Assembly (NCBI GenBank): GCA_003693705.1
Contig: RBZT01000751.1
Location: 124,001-188,000 of the forward strand
Direction: 5' to 3'
Length of the DNA stretch: 64,000 nt
Source: Polymyxa betae
Taxonomy: Eukaryota > Endomyxa > Phytomyxea > Plasmodiophorida > Plasmodiophoridae
Part shown: piece by piece, positions 23,294 to 35,229 of the stretch
How positions within the stretch are numbered: position 1 is the stretch's first letter
How the letters are laid out: every line of letters begins with the position of its first letter
Translations under genes and position numbers: made by a program
Notes under the pieces: model-generated
What the model was told of the DNA's origin: nothing
Database searches by the model: none
Seen by the model: the letters and a program-made list of their open reading frames with translations, nothing else

Positions 23294-24570
23294 TCAGCCG
23301 AACTTGCCAATCCGGTCTTTCTGAATCGATTTGAATGACTTGTAGAGCAGCTTATCAATTAAAGAGGAGACTGTATATACACCTCCAATGATGGCGAAGA
23401 GCTGCGTCAAAAAGTGGAAAAACGACCTGCGTTCTTCTTGAAACTGAACTTTGATTGGTGAGATATCATACATAAACTGAACACCAGGCAGTCTAGATTT
23501 CAAGTCAGCTCTAAATCGCAAGCAGCAGAACTTTTGTACCCCATTCCTTCTCGGTCTTTTACAGAAGCTGTATGCTCGGTAACCGAGAACTGATTTGTCA
23601 CAATAGTTCTACCGTCAAGATAGGTATAAGTTGTTGGTACAACCTGCATTATTTGTCACTACTTCAGACAGTTCACGATGCAGCTAACTACCTTGATGTA
23701 ATACTGGAAAATGGCGCCTCCCTCTTCGACAGTTTTAACCGCACCGTTCAGCGGATTGATGAGGCCCGGGTATTCCTCCCCAAATGAAAACTTTTTGATC
23801 GAATGACTGACATTGAACAGGCCAGATGTGAATACGTCCAGATCGTGATCTCCACGAAGCTCATTAGCAGGAGCTACGTGAAAATTCCCAGCAGCCTTGT
23901 CGACCGTCAGAAAGCCGGCAATAACACAGCCCTCGCCACCCTGAAGTATCGTTCGCATTCGAGCATTGACTTCTTTACATTGTTCAACATGGTCAGATGA
24001 TTGCAAAGCCCATCCTTTCTTCCTGTAAGCTGCTTTAACCTCGTCACACGTGTTACAGCATTGTCCTTCGAATTCTTGAGCGCCGTAACAGTCACCACAT
24101 TGTTCTGTGGAATTCGAAGGCTTTTTCTTAACATCTTCATGCTTCAACATGCCTCCTAATTCAACTTCTTCTTCCTGTAGGCCGAGATTGCGACCTTCTT
24201 GATCGATCCTCCGCTTGGTTGCTTTTAGGAAAGCGTCCTTCTGACTTATACCAGAAACATCCAAGACGTCCATGCTTAGTACTACAATTAAAATTCAAAA
24301 TAGGTAGGACAAACTAATCGCTAACTGACACGAGCAAGGAACGACGGGAAACTCCAAATCGATATAAATCTTCAGTTTTTCTGATCGCGAGGAATCCACA
24401 ACAAGATGGTCACGAGTCACTGGTGTCAAATAATATACAAGCTCGGAACAGAACAGTAAAAACATAAGCAGCAATGATATGATCGAAACGATGCCACCGG
24501 CCAGGGTTTTGACCTGGACGGCCTCACTCAGCTTCGGGTAGGTATCGAACCTTTGGATCGCCGCCCACAT
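23294..24570 (-). CDS. ERGIC3: ERGIC-3/Erv46-type COPII cargo receptor
   Basis: Three or four exons. The start MWAAIQRFDTYPKLSEAVQV is followed by a membrane segment (IVSIISLLLMFLLFCSELVY) and YYLTP. The lumenal domain carries paired cysteines (CGDCYGAQE, CCNTCDEVKAAY, EGCVIAGFLTVDKAAGNFH) characteristic of Erv46. The last exon has YDISPIKVQF and a second membrane segment (FFHFLTQLFAIIGGVYTVSSL) before a basic tail. The protein cycles between ER and Golgi with Erv41 and retrieves or packs cargo. Length fits the family. Neighbours do not share its pathway. Confidence 0.92.
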
Positions 24571-24873
24571 GGTTTGATGTGACGACGATCCTTTCCGGTA
24601 GGAATGGTGAGATAAACGAATGGGCTCTCCACATTTAGAAGCGATTTGCTAAGGAGGGCGCAACCCTAGCCAGTAACAATACACGTCGATGGGAGGCGCG
24701 ACCCGGCTCCCTCTTCATCAAAGACTCACAGTTTAGACATCCAACTCTACCTAACGGCCATTTATCTAGCTAAAATATTATGTAGATATGAAAGAGTCGA
24801 TGTTTTTGAAGCGTAACTGGAAAACGATGACAACGAACATAAATAAACAATGTGAGATGGGCGCCAATGCAGC

Positions 24874-25620
24874 TCAGGAAAGAGAGAATAGCTGCGAAGA
24901 TCGGTGTACCCTCTCACGAGTGAGCGGGTTGACATCGCCGCCGACCTCAAACCACTGTTCCAGCGCTGAACGCTTGTAGAGGAAAACATGGAATCGATTG
25001 CTCTGATCTTCAGATTGAATCCTTTGAACCAAGGCGACGACATCCCTGTGAATACGTCCTCTTTCGTCGATAATCTCTTCTAACGTTATACTACAGGATG
25101 GAGGCGGATCTCGTGTTAGTTCGGCCACGAGCGCTGATCGAACAGGACGGGGAATTACTTCAGCCAACGAAGGCGTGACTTTAAGATCGTTTACGAGCAC
25201 GTCATAGTTCGAGTCTGCATCACCATCATCGTCGCCATATACAACTGGCTCAGGCTCGTCATCCAGACAGCCATGCCAATCATACATGCGAAGAATCTCG
25301 CGAAATTGCTGAATCAGTTGCTCGCGGTTCTCTTCCGGTAGATCATAGCAGACAATCGACAAGATGCCACGAAATTGTTGTCTGATATTCGTGCGTTGAT
25401 TAAAGAATGCTGTCAGAGCGGACTCCAGATACGTCCTCAGCATTGATTGTTGATTCGAACTGAGATCGGTTCGAACACGGCAAATGGCCGCCGTCACAAT
25501 ATTCGCCACGACTCGTGTCGTGACGGCAATGGTGGCGTTAGCGGCCAGCTGCCCAGCCCAGTTCACCAAGGTTCTGGCAAGGCTGGGGCTGGAAGACGAT
25601 GACGGGCTCGAAGGGGGCAT
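24874..25620 (-). CDS. U-box-like domain protein
   Basis: Single-exon frame from ATG 25620 (MPPSSPSSSSSPSLARTL) to a stop at 24874, 248 residues. A Ser-rich start is followed by a long amphipathic or weakly hydrophobic helix (ATIAVTTRVVANIVTAAI) and a helical middle. An acidic linker (DDEPEPVVYGDDDGDADS) comes next. The last 65 residues resemble a U-box: PPSCSITLEEIIDERG, then FLYKRSALEQWFEVGGDVNP and LTRERV, where YKRSALEQW parallels the YERSAIEEW of the fold. E3 ligase activity is inferred from that fold only. The frame is open upstream of ATG 25620, but no ATG lies there. Confidence 0.6.
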   Translation of the reverse strand: MPPSSPSSSSSPSLARTLVNWAGQLAANATIAVTTRVVANIVTAAICRVRTDLSSNQQSMLRTYLESALTAFFNQRTNIRQQFRGILSIVCYDLPEENREQLIQQFREILRMYDWHGCLDDEPEPVVYGDDDGDADSNYDVLVNDLKVTPSLAEVIPRPVRSALVAELTRDPPPSCSITLEEIIDERGRIHRDVVALVQRIQSEDQSNRFHVFLYKRSALEQWFEVGGDVNPLTRERVHRSSQLFSLS

Positions 25621-26097
25621 TTTGTGATTTAAATTCGATTCTCGGCGAATTTCACTTGACGCAATTTCTTGCAAACCCGATCAATAAACAGACGATTTCC
25701 AGGCCTAAAGCGACAGGCCAAATCTCCAGTTTCGATGAAGCGACTTTTTATAATACTTAGCTGTGGATATGTTGCTTGATTGATTCACGCTTTGAATGGT
25801 TTTTTACACCAATCGCGTGAGAGATGAAAGTGAAAGTTTGCGTAAATATCAACACCATCGTCGAGTTGGCATAATTTTTCCAAAACCTAAAAAGACTCCT
25901 GCAACACCGAAACAACCAGCGGAAAAGGGGATCCCAATATCATGCATGAGGTGTTTATTATTGATATGTTCGGACAGCTTCATTCCGTGACAAGCTTGGC
26001 AATGTAACGTAAGCTACGGATTGTTTGAAGCAATCGACATCTTATAATCAATTCGATTCAGAAAGTGCGTCAGTTTAGAAAGTGTTGAGAAAGGAAC
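25621..26097. other. Intergenic, divergent promoter region
   Basis: Sequence between the divergent U-box-like gene and PPIL4. A 64-codon plus frame (25796-25990) with Lys/Pro-rich residues exists, but it has no clear domain and looks like chance. AT-rich stretches near both start codons are likely promoter and 5' UTR. Confidence 0.4.
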
Positions 26098-27522
26098 ATG
26101 TCAGTGCTTATAGAGACGTCGATCGGCGACATTGTTATTGACCTTTTCTGTGAGGATTGCCCTACGACCAGCAAAAATTTCCTCAAGCTGTGCAAGGTTA
26201 AGTATTATAACGTCTGTGTGTTCCATAAAGTCGACACTGGGTTCATTGCCCAGACCGGAGATCCGACCGGCACAGGCTTGCATGGAGACTCAATCTTCGG
26301 CTTGCTATATGGATCTAAGGCCAGATTCTTCAACGATGAAATAAAGCCTAATTTAACACATAAAAAGAAAGGTAATTCCTAGCATTTTTTCGCTTCTGTT
26401 CTGAGAATCTTTGCTGCAAATGTTAATACTTTTTTAACCGTGTTTGTTAGGAACAGTAGCTATGGCATCCGCTGGTCCCAATATGAATGCGAGCCAGTTT
26501 TATATTACTTTAGCAGATGACCTGGATTATCTTGATGGAAATCATACTGTATTCGGAGAGGTTGCCGAAGGCCTCGATATTCTTGACAAACTCTCCAAAG
26601 TTTTCGTCGATGACAACCACCGACCTTTGAAAAATATTCGCATTCGCCATACTGTAATTCTGGACGATCCGTTTCCTGATCCTCCCACCTTGGTCGTCCC
26701 CGATCAGTCACCGATCGCTCCTCAAGATCGCCTCGATGAAGATTATATCGCCAGCGATGATGAGCAACTAGATGCTGAACTGTCGAAAAAATCTCAGGCT
26801 GAGATAGAAGAAGAAATCGCCAAGAAAGAGGAGAGGAACCGCGCCGAGGTCCTCGAGATGCTCGGAGATCTTCCCACAGCTGATTTCATTCCACCTGAGA
26901 ACGTACTCTTTGTCTGCAAGTTGAATCCAGTGTAAGAACAGCTCGATATTTTAGTTTTTTTTTGGTTTTTAAACTGGTCTTTAGCACTACTTCAGAGGAC
27001 CTCGAGCTCATTTTCTCTCGGTTCGGCACGATCAAGAAATGCGAAGTTATTCGAGACTGGAAGACGAACGATTCACTGCAGTACGCCTTCATCGAGTTCG
27101 AAACCGATAAAGAGTGCGAGCAAGCGTATTCGAAGATGGAGAACGTCCTCATCGACGATCGCCGCATTCATGTTGATTTCTCGCAGAGTGTGGGTGGATT
27201 ATGGAACGCATGGCGCCGTGGCGACCAAATGGACAAGAATGACAGGCCTGGGAAGTCGCAGCTTCACTTGAAGCGCACAGGACCAACACCAAATCCGAAG
27301 TATCAGATGGTGTTTGACAATTCCAGCTCGCTCAAGAAGCAGACGAAGATGCATCGGTCTCCGTCACCCAGGCGTCGTCGCTCTATCTCTCCAAAGAGGC
27401 GCCGATCTCCATCTCCTCGACGGCAAAGACGATCACGATCACCTGATGGTAGCCGCAGGAGACTGCCGTCATCATCACACCCTCGACGTCGATCGCGATC
27501 CCCCGATCGGCGAAGAAGGTAA
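26098..27522 (+). CDS. PPIL4: PPIL4-type cyclophilin with RRM
   Basis: Three exons (26098-26371, 26451-26931, 26985-27522) give 430 residues. The cyclophilin domain comes first ([51 protein letters not shown]). The catalytic Arg of cyclophilin A falls at a Lys (FHKVD), as is common in PPIL4. A Glu/Asp/Lys-rich linker follows, then an RRM ([29 protein letters not shown]). The C-terminal RS-rich tail ([20 protein letters not shown]) suggests a nuclear splicing setting. The order matches human PPIL4 (492 aa); this one is slightly shorter in the tail. Confidence 0.95.
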
Positions 27523-27665
27523 ATCATTGTTTCGGTTTCACTGGAATAAATAAGACAGAGATTTCTCTGTTAGCGAAGCTGTAATCGATACTGTTAACGG
27601 CGGTATTGAAACGACCAGAATTCAGTTTTTCAGCCAACGTCAGGCGATCCGTCAAGTCTTAATTC

Positions 27666-28358
27666 CTACCAGGGTATGATTTTGCCGCTATAATCGATCA
27701 TCTTGCCAGTTGTTTTCTCATTCAACTCGTCGATTCGTTGCATCAACAACTTCGCGCACGAATCGGAATCCATATTTCCGTTTCCCTCGGTCATATCGGT
27801 CTGCACATAACCCGGATGTAGAATCCCTACGAAGATGCCGCGACCTGCAAAATACTGGCTTAAAGAAACGCTCAACATGTTCAGTGCCGTCTTCGACGCT
27901 CGATATCCATAATAGCCGCCTGAGGTATTGTCGTCTATCGAGCCCATACGAGAAGTGATCATGACAACCTTAGAGCCCTGATGCAACGATGGCAATATGG
28001 AGCGAGTAGCTCGCATTGGGCCGAGAGCGTTGATATTGATCTGCTTGGCGATGTTTTCTTCAAAAGCCTCCTCCTTTTCGAACGAAGCCGGATCTTGTCG
28101 AATCAGAATTCCGGCATTATTGATCATAACATCAACTGGGACATCGGGGCCAATTAGATCACGCAGAGGCGTCTTTAATGGCTCTCCGACGTCGACATCA
28201 GGAATGATGGTGATATTCGGCTTTTCCTTCGCCAGCTTTACAAGATCATCGGATGCCTTGCGGCACACAGCAAACACTCGGTCGCCGCGTGTGGCGAATA
28301 CCTTGGCCAAGGATAGGCCAATGCCTCGATTCGAGCCTGTGATCACCACATTCACCAT
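27666..28358 (-). CDS. Short-chain dehydrogenase/reductase, sniffer-like
   Basis: Single-exon minus-strand frame of 230 residues. The Rossmann nucleotide site TGSNRGIG lies at residues 7-14, NNAG at about 85-88, Ser in VMITSRMGS and the catalytic YGYRASK near residue 150. This is the classical SDR order. The pattern with NNAGIL and YFAGRGIFVGILHPGYVQTD resembles the carbonyl reductase/sniffer branch, which reduces small carbonyls with NADPH. The substrate cannot be told. No transit or membrane segment is present, so it is probably cytosolic. It is convergent with PPIL4, 143 bp between stops. Confidence 0.9.
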   Translation of the reverse strand: MVNVVITGSNRGIGLSLAKVFATRGDRVFAVCRKASDDLVKLAKEKPNITIIPDVDVGEPLKTPLRDLIGPDVPVDVMINNAGILIRQDPASFEKEEAFEENIAKQININALGPMRATRSILPSLHQGSKVVMITSRMGSIDDNTSGGYYGYRASKTALNMLSVSLSQYFAGRGIFVGILHPGYVQTDMTEGNGNMDSDSCAKLLMQRIDELNEKTTGKMIDYSGKIIPW

Positions 28359-28747
28359 ATGTGAGACGATTATGAGAAAAAACCGCGCTCACCTTTCAGA
28401 TAGTGTTGTTATCAATAGCCACTCAATAGGAAAATAATCAATCGAACTTCAGATTTTTGTGTCAATGCTCCCTGACACAACCAGTGGTTTTAATACAGTG
28501 AAGAAAAAAAGGACAGAACATAAACCTATAGCCAACAATTCAAATCTCTGAAATTTTGTAAACTTCGCAAGGTAGTGATGGTAAAATTATAGAATAGGCA
28601 CGCCTGATACCGAATGGATGTTGATGAGGACGCCATCGACATCGTGAGTCTTTCCAAACAGTTGCGTTTTTTGATTTTGAGTTTGAGCTTGAGCAATACG
28701 GAGTCCGTATCGTCGTTGTTGGCGAAGACAAAGTATCTATTGGCATC
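28359..28747. other. Divergent promoter region between SDR and SYF1
   Basis: AT-rich near 28440-28560. An upstream in-frame stretch before the SYF1 ATG (from about 28692) and a short ATG frame at 28614 with a GTGAGT donor suggest a possible extra 5' exon of SYF1, but the resulting peptide has no counterpart I know in the family. Confidence 0.35.
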
Positions 28748-31700
28748 ATGGCGGATTTCTCGGTCTTCGAGGCGGCGGTTCAGACCCAGCCGCTCTCGGT
28801 CGGCGCGTGGATCCGCTATCTCGATACGCAGCGAGACTATGGTGCATCGCATGACCAGCTCTGGCGTCTGTATGAGCGCGCCGTCGCCGCCCTACCGCTG
28901 TCGTATAAAATCTGGACGCGATATCTACACGATCTGTCGTTGGCCGCCAGAAAACGCCCAATCGATTGCGTTAGAGAGATCGCAGCCGATACCATTTTCG
29001 CTTTTGATCGTGCTGTTGCTTGCCTGCCTCACTGCCCTGTCCTATGGCTGCTGTATGCGAAATTTCTATGGCAATTCGGTTTGTGGTTTTCGATGCTTTT
29101 GCCGCTGAAATTAACTCTACCGAAAGGTTTGGTGACAAGATCCAGGCAAACGTTCGATCGAGGTTTGCAATCTGTTCCCGTAACACAGCATCATATCATC
29201 TGGGAGCGCTATTCGAAATTCGCTTCGGGCGAGTCGGCAATCAACGCTGTTATTCCTGCCAAGATCCCAGCGGAAAGCGCCGTTCGAATCTTTCGTCGTT
29301 ATATTCAGATCGAGCCGCAAGCTCGGTCGTTGTTTCTGCAGGTGTTACGACGACGAAAGCGCTATTCGGATCTGATGGCGCTGCTGGCTGATGTCGTTAG
29401 TGACGAGTCGTACATCCCCGACCCCGATGTATCTCGGCTGGATCTCTGGAACGAGCTCTGTAAGCTGCTGGTCGAGCATGCTAAAGATGTGCCTGATTCG
29501 CTCTCTGCCGAGGCTATATTACGCGCAGGTCAGATTCCCTTTCGCTCTCTGAATCGCCTGTTTGCTGACGCCTCTCTAGGAATGCAAAAGTATTCTGCTG
29601 AGACGGGCTCGCTATGGGTCGCATTAGCTCATTACTACATTCGTCTTGGGCAATTCGAAAAAGCTCGTGACATATTCGAGGAAGGTTTCGAGGCGGTTCA
29701 GACTGTTCGTGATTTCAGTGTCATCTTCGATTCGTATGCGAATTTCGAAGAGAGCATGCTGTCTATGAAAATGGAGTCGAACGAAGATGACGGATTGAAC
29801 GAAGCCGACGATGATTTCAACATCGATGCCGACGATGTTGAACTTCGCCTTCTTCGTCTTGAAGTAAATTCCATTTTTGAGGCAACTCTTGCTCGTGCTC
29901 AATCCTCCACAGCATTTGATGAATCGTCGACCTCTTCTGGTTAATACCGTCTTGTTAAAGCAGAATCCTCATAACGTTGCCGAATGGCTTAAACGGGTTC
30001 GCATCGTCGGCGAGAACGATGATGTTGCCGCTGTCGAGTACGTCCGAGTTCTTCAATATGCTTGATGCTTTCTAATCGCAGAACAACAGGGTCTTTGCAG
30101 AAGCCACCAAAGTGATCGATCCGAAAAAAGCAGATGGCAAACTAAGCTCATTATGGATCACATTTGCTTCCCTGTATGAGAACAATCAGGACCTTGATAG
30201 CGCGCGTCATGTCTATCAAAAGTACGTTTCCATGCCGCTGCCTTCGCTTCATTTCTAAGGTGACCTAGTGCCGTCGCCGTCCCATATCGTACGGTCGATG
30301 AACTGGCCGACGTCTGGTGTGCATGGATCGAGATGGAACTGCGACGCAAACAGTTTAAAGCTGCGCTGGCGCTTTGCCGAAGAGTCACAGCGAGCGTTCC
30401 AAACAAACGCGAGCGTGGCAAAACCGATGCCCATAAACCCGTCCAGCAGCGTGTTTGGAGGAGTACGAAGCTCTGGTCGCTTTATCTCGATCTTGAAGAG
30501 AGTTTTGGAACCTTGGAGTCCGCCAGAGCTGCTTACATGCAGATGATCGAAGTTAAAGTTGCCACTCCGCAAACAATCTTGAACTTCGCATCGTTGCTAG
30601 AATCGCATCGCTTCTTTGAGGTACTATCACCGTACTATGCTTTACTTTTACTGAATTGGTTCATGTAGGAATCATTCCGCGCCTATGAAATGGGTTTAGC
30701 ACGGTTCGAGTTTCCTCATGCCATGCCGATTTGGAAAGCATACCTCACGAAGTTCATTGAGAGATATGGCGGGAAGAAACTCGAACGTGCTCGGGAATTG
30801 TTCGATCAAGCCATCGCCAAGGCCCCTGCTGATGATGCGAAGGTAGTTGCTGATTGATCTGTTCTTCGAGTCTGTGATAACATTACTTCAGGTTTTGTTC
30901 CTGTTGTATGCCAAGCTCGAAGAAGATTATGGCTTGGCACGACACGCTCTAAAAGTCTACGATCGCGCATTGCAGAGGGTTAAGGATGATGATAAGATCG
31001 AGATATTCCAGATCTATGTCACCAAAGCATCGGAAATGTTCGGAGTTGCCAAGACTCGTGAGATTTACGAGAAGGCTATTCAGACGGTTCCGAGACAACT
31101 CGTACGATTCGTGATAATGCAATACGCCCAACTGGAACTGAAGCTCGGAGAAGTAAACAGTTTTCCCAATATGATGCTTTTACACTGCTAACTTGATGTT
31201 TAGATCGATCGTGTCCGGGGTCTCTACAGTTATTGCAGCCAGTTCTGTAATCCGAACATCGACCAACAGTTTTGGGACACGTTCCATCAATTTGAAGTTC
31301 AGCATGGTAATGAAGATACATTCAGAGAAATGCTGAGGATTAGGCGTACTGTTGCTGCCGATATGGTGAGCATTCTTTTTTATCTATCTCAAGTTTTAAT
31401 CTTTGATTTTTTAGGCACAGAGTCATTTCGTTCAGTCCGCCGTTGCCCAAGCCCAAGCTCTTGCAAGCGTCGCACAAGGCGAAAAGAATGTCCAAATGCC
31501 TGTTAATGATGTAATGCCGCATAACTGTGAATTCAACAGAAGCATGACTTTTTTGCAGTTGGAATATCTGGAGATGGAAGCTTCCCTAACGGCACCAGCC
31601 GCGCCCAATCCGGATGAGATCACTCTGGACGAAGAGGAAGAGAAGGATGAAGAGCCTGATATGGAGATCGAACAGAAGGCGATTCCAAGCGAAGTGTATG

Positions 31701-31783
31701 GCAGCGTTAAGCCACCGCAGGAGAAAGAAGCGCCTCCTTCGAAACCAATGGGGGCACTGGCTCGATTCAAAAACAAAATCTAA
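28748..31783 (+). CDS. SYF1: Splicing factor SYF1/XAB2, HAT-repeat protein
   Basis: The start MADFSVFEAAVQTQPLSVGA is followed by WIRYLDTQRDYG and a long run of HAT repeats (LWRLYERAVAALPLSYKIWT, RQTFDRGLQSVPVTQHHIIW). Conserved later pieces are VNTVLLKQNPHNVAEWLKRV, ATPQTILNFASLLESHRFFE, ERYGGKKLERARELFDQAI, and LLYAKLEEDYGLARHALKVY. The end IPSEVYGSVKPP...ARFKNKI fits XAB2. At least seven short introns split the gene. SYF1 is a scaffold of the Prp19-associated NineTeen complex in the spliceosome. An acidic insertion (NEDDGLNEADDDFNIDADD) lies near residue 350. PPIL4, another spliceosome-linked factor, lies about 1.2 kb upstream, probably by chance. Confidence 0.95.
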
Positions 31784-32018
31784 ACTAAAAATCCTATACC
31801 ATCCTCCCACTCTGCTTATTACCCGACTTGCGATTGTCTTACTGCTCAAATGCTCAAGCGGAATGTGACAGAATGGGATATCGGGAGTTGGGAACATTCC
31901 AGAGGTGTGTTGGGGTCGTGGGCTACACCACGACCCCATCCTATGTTGACAGACGCACTTGTCTTGCGCAGTCCGGTTCCCTTTTCATTTCGATTCTCAG
32001 CTCGCTTTCTAAAACATC

Positions 32019-32381
32019 ATGGTAAGGATTCCAATGGCTTGAGCCAATGTTAGATGTTGGCCTAAACGTGTTTGACAGTCGTCCGTTGTCTCCAAGGTTA
32101 AGCCCTTGCTCGACCGTGTCCTGGTCAAGCGCATCGTCGCCGCCACTCACAGCCCCGGCGGTGTCATGTTGCCGGAGTCGGCCCAGAAACACCTGAACCA
32201 GGGCGTTGTCGTATCGGTTGGACCCGGACGATTCACCAACGAAGGCAAGCGTGTCGAACCCTCTGTCAAGGCTGGCGACACGGTTCTGTTGCCTGAATAC
32301 GGTGGCAGCACGGTCACCATCGACAAGGAGGACCTGGTCCTTTACCGGGACGAAGACCTGCTCGGCGTAATTGAAAAGTAA
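32019..32381 (+). CDS. HSP10: Mitochondrial co-chaperonin HSP10/GroES
   Basis: The first exon is just ATG (32019-32021), then an intron (32022-32078, 57 nt) with acceptor TTTGACAG, then the body in frame: MSSVVSKVKPLLDRVLVKR. A downstream acceptor at 32096 would give a shorter start (MVKPLLDR). The mobile loop is HSPGGVMLPESAQ, and the body ends YRDEDLLGVIEK. Total about 101 residues, the usual length. It caps HSP60 in the mitochondrial matrix. The N-terminus serves as an uncleaved import signal in the family. Codon use is strongly GC-rich, in keeping with high expression. Confidence 0.95.
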
Positions 32382-32483
32382 TCCACTTTTGTATCTAAAC
32401 CTATTCCATTGTCAATGACTAAAAATTTTCCGCCTTTGTGCTACGAATGAGTGAGGTCTTGATAGCGGATAAATCTTCACAGT

Positions 32484-33555
32484 ATGAAGTCGAATGTTGA
32501 GCCCATCATCCGTGCTGGATTCGCCGAGGACTTCGCCGACGTCGGCGACGTTACCACATTGGCCACCATCCCGGATACCTGCGTCTGCCATGGCACGCTG
32601 CTGGCCAAATCCCCGGGCGTCGTCGCCGGCTTCGAACCTTTTCAGACCGTCTTCGATATGGTCGGTCCCATCTGTTCCAATGAGCCATGACATTATAATG
32701 CTTAGCTCGATAAACGTGTCGAATGCCGCTGGAACGTGGAAGAAGGCGCCAGAGTGACTGCTGGCACTGTTGTAGCTCACATCTCTGGGCCAGCTCGAGC
32801 TGGTAATCATTTTTGAGACGAAGCAGTTGGTCGCAGTAGAATTTTCCATAACAAAAAATGCAAAAAGAAACGTTTTCGGTTTGTTGAGCCGTTGTCGTAG
32901 TTCTATCAGGTGAGCGTTTAGCTCTAAACCTGATACAGCGAATGTCGGGAATCGCGACCAAGACCCGGTTGATGGTCGATGCGATTGAAACGACCGGATC
33001 TCGCACCGTCTTGCTCGATACTCGTAAGACCGCCCCTGGTCTTCGCGCTCTCGACAAAGCTGCCGTTGTGATCGGCGGCGGTCGTAATCACCGCCATGGC
33101 CTTTACGATGCCGTCCTTATCAAAGACAACCATATCGCCGTTGCCGGAGGAATCGCCGCCGCCTTCGATCGCGTACAAAGGTTGCTGATCTTGTAGCTTT
33201 ATCGCTGTCTGATCCTCATTGCAGGTATCTGAAGGAGACGCGGCGCCCGATGGAGATTGTCATTGAAGCGCAGACGTTAGCTGAGGTCGATGAAGTTCTC
33301 GCTTTAGACGACGGCGTCACCCGAATTCTTCTCGACAATATGATTCGGATCGATAACGGCGTTGTCAACACGACCATGCTGGAGGCGGCGATCGCTCACA
33401 TTGGCGATCGTATCCCGACAGAGGCCTCTGGCAACATCACCCAGGCAACGGTCGGCGCCGTCGCTCGAACCGGTGTCGATTTCATCTCGAGTGGTGAGCT
33501 GACGCATTCGGTCGTGGCCATGGATCTCTCGTTAAAGATCGTCATCGATCAATAA
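32484..33555 (+). CDS. QPRT: Quinolinate phosphoribosyltransferase
   Basis: Four exons. The start [20 protein letters not shown] leads into the N-terminal domain ([24 protein letters not shown]) and [20 protein letters not shown]. The core holds [34 protein letters not shown] and [19 protein letters not shown], the quinolinate and PRPP site with Arg and Lys residues. The C-terminus has [20 protein letters not shown] and the [11 protein letters not shown] segment. This is the full NadC-type order. The enzyme makes nicotinate mononucleotide from quinolinate in de novo NAD synthesis, in the cytosol. HSP10 lies 100 bp upstream on the same strand. Confidence 0.95.
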
Positions 33556-33583
33556 AACCAGCTGGGTACCAATCTGATCGTTA

Positions 33584-34003
33584 ATGGAGGGCGGCGATCA
33601 GGCCCGCCTGCGCTCCTTCTTAGGCGAACTCGGCCATGAATTACGTCAAGCCCGCAACGATTTCGACGAGATCAGTCGTCAAGCCGATCTGATTCTGATC
33701 CAGAGCCCTCCGCCACCACCTGACAAACCCAACCTGTTGCGAAAGTACATCGAACCGAGGCGAACGTTGCGACGCCGATCGTCGACGACCGTTCGGTTTG
33801 GTGATGAGTTCGAGCAGCTGAAAGCGGCCATCGCACAGCTCGGTGATACAAACTCAATCGAGGCGGTCGAGCGAAGAATGCGCGAGGTGAACGATCCGTT
33901 CACGACGCAGATCGCCTGCGAACGGCGACGGATGCAGCTGGCGGCTGGCGCCTGCATCGCAGCTCTGGGCCGCTTACAGACCTGCATCGAGAAGCAGAGA
34001 TAA
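33584..34003 (+). CDS. Hypothetical helical protein, 139 aa
   Basis: Single-exon frame from ATG 33584 (MEGGDQARLRSFLGELGHEL) to a stop at 34003. It has an N-terminal helix, a Pro run (SPPPPPDKP), a basic stretch (EPRRTLRRRSSTTVRFGDEF) and a C-terminal helical part with Cys residues. It resembles a small adaptor or complex subunit, but no family is recognised. Base composition is GC-rich like its neighbours. It starts 28 bp after QPRT and ends 15 bp before the mevalonate decarboxylase stop. Confidence 0.6.
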   Translation: MEGGDQARLRSFLGELGHELRQARNDFDEISRQADLILIQSPPPPPDKPNLLRKYIEPRRTLRRRSSTTVRFGDEFEQLKAAIAQLGDTNSIEAVERRMREVNDPFTTQIACERRRMQLAAGACIAALGRLQTCIEKQR

Positions 34004-34017
34004 TTTATTCGATAAAC

Positions 34018-35229
34018 TCACGACACAATCGGTCCAGGGCCGACCTTCGTCACGATCATCTGCTGAACGCGACTGCCGCTGACGAAGACGTCGTTCGCCG
34101 TCGGCCGTAGCTGCGGCAATAAGCGCAGCGGATCCCGGACCCATTCGTCGACGGCGGCCTCGATCGGGCGGAAACGCTCCAACAGAAAGGCGGCCAGTTC
34201 GCCCAGGTCACGGTCGCGCGCGAAAATGCAGGCATTGGGGCCGGCGTCGAACGTGTACGCAGCGCGAACGGCGCCGTCGTTGAACCGATGGACGGCGTCG
34301 ATGATGGCGTGCGAGGTCGAGTTCAGGTAGAAGATGGGCGGGTACGTATCCGCGCAGACCGCATGGAACTGGTTGCTATCGCGCATGGTCAGGACGGCGA
34401 ACGATTCGAAATCGCGCAGGCCGATGGCGCGGCGGAACGCCTCCATCCGTTCGGGAACCACGACCTCGGCTCGATGGCGCAGCAGCGCCGACGTCGACGT
34501 CGATCGCCGCATGCCGACCGTACTGCCGACGGCTTTCGCGGCATCGCTGACGACGAGGATCAAGACGCGCAGCTCGGGCCAGTACGATTCCGGGACGACG
34601 GGGACGGCGACGGACGGCGTCCGGCGCGCCCATTGGACGAATCCGCCGTGCATACTGCGGCAGGCGCTGCCGGAACCCTGGCGGGCGATGGCGGAGATCT
34701 GCCCCGGGTATTGCTCGCGACATTCGTAGAGCTTACAGAGAGCGGCAGCTGTGAGGTAGGGTTTGGGTTGGGGTGATGGGGTCGGATTGGGTCTTACTCA
34801 GGCAGGCGTAGCCGCTGGCTGATGAAGCCAGACCAGCCGCTGTTGGGAAATCGTTGCGGCATTCGAGATGGAGCTGGACTCGAGACCAGTCGCCGCCAAT
34901 CTGTTCAGGACAGACGCCGGCGATAGAACGACATTCTCGTAGTACCGCTTGCAAACGAGAATTCGACTCAATATCGACCTCTCTGACGACGATAATCAAA
35001 CCGAGAAAAGCTTATAAAAAATGCCATACTTTCCGTTGAGAGTCATTCGATGAGATGCGAAACGATCTGATGCTGTGACAATGATAGAGGACGCCATACA
35101 ATCAACATGGAGTGTGGCGCTGAGCGAATCATGAAGTGGGATGACGGCGTCCTCATCCGATTTGCCCCAGTATTTCAGGACGGCCATGTTGATCGGCGCC
35201 CGGCATCGGACGACGATCTCTCCAGACAT
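34018..35229 (-). CDS. MVD1: Mevalonate diphosphate decarboxylase
   Basis: Three exons on the minus strand. The start MSGEIVVRCRAPINMAVLKY and WGKSDEDAVIPLHDSLSATL carry the KYWGK motif with the substrate Lys. The GHMP ATP loop is PTAAGLASSASGYACL. The last exon holds GSGSACRSMHGGFVQW, then RDSNQFHAVCADTYPPIFYL and YTFDAGPNACI. These match MVD in order. It converts mevalonate 5-diphosphate to isopentenyl diphosphate in the sterol and isoprenoid pathway, ATP-dependent, in cytosol or peroxisome. The sequence is strongly GC-rich. The C-terminus (VTKVGPGPIVS) is typical in length. Confidence 0.96.

Noticed and set aside
28614..28750. Upstream peptide YGVRIVVVGEDKVSI in frame with SYF1, resembling the start of a small GTPase
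   Set aside because: There is no GKS/T P-loop and SYF1 proteins do not carry such a domain. Kept only as a possible 5' extension.
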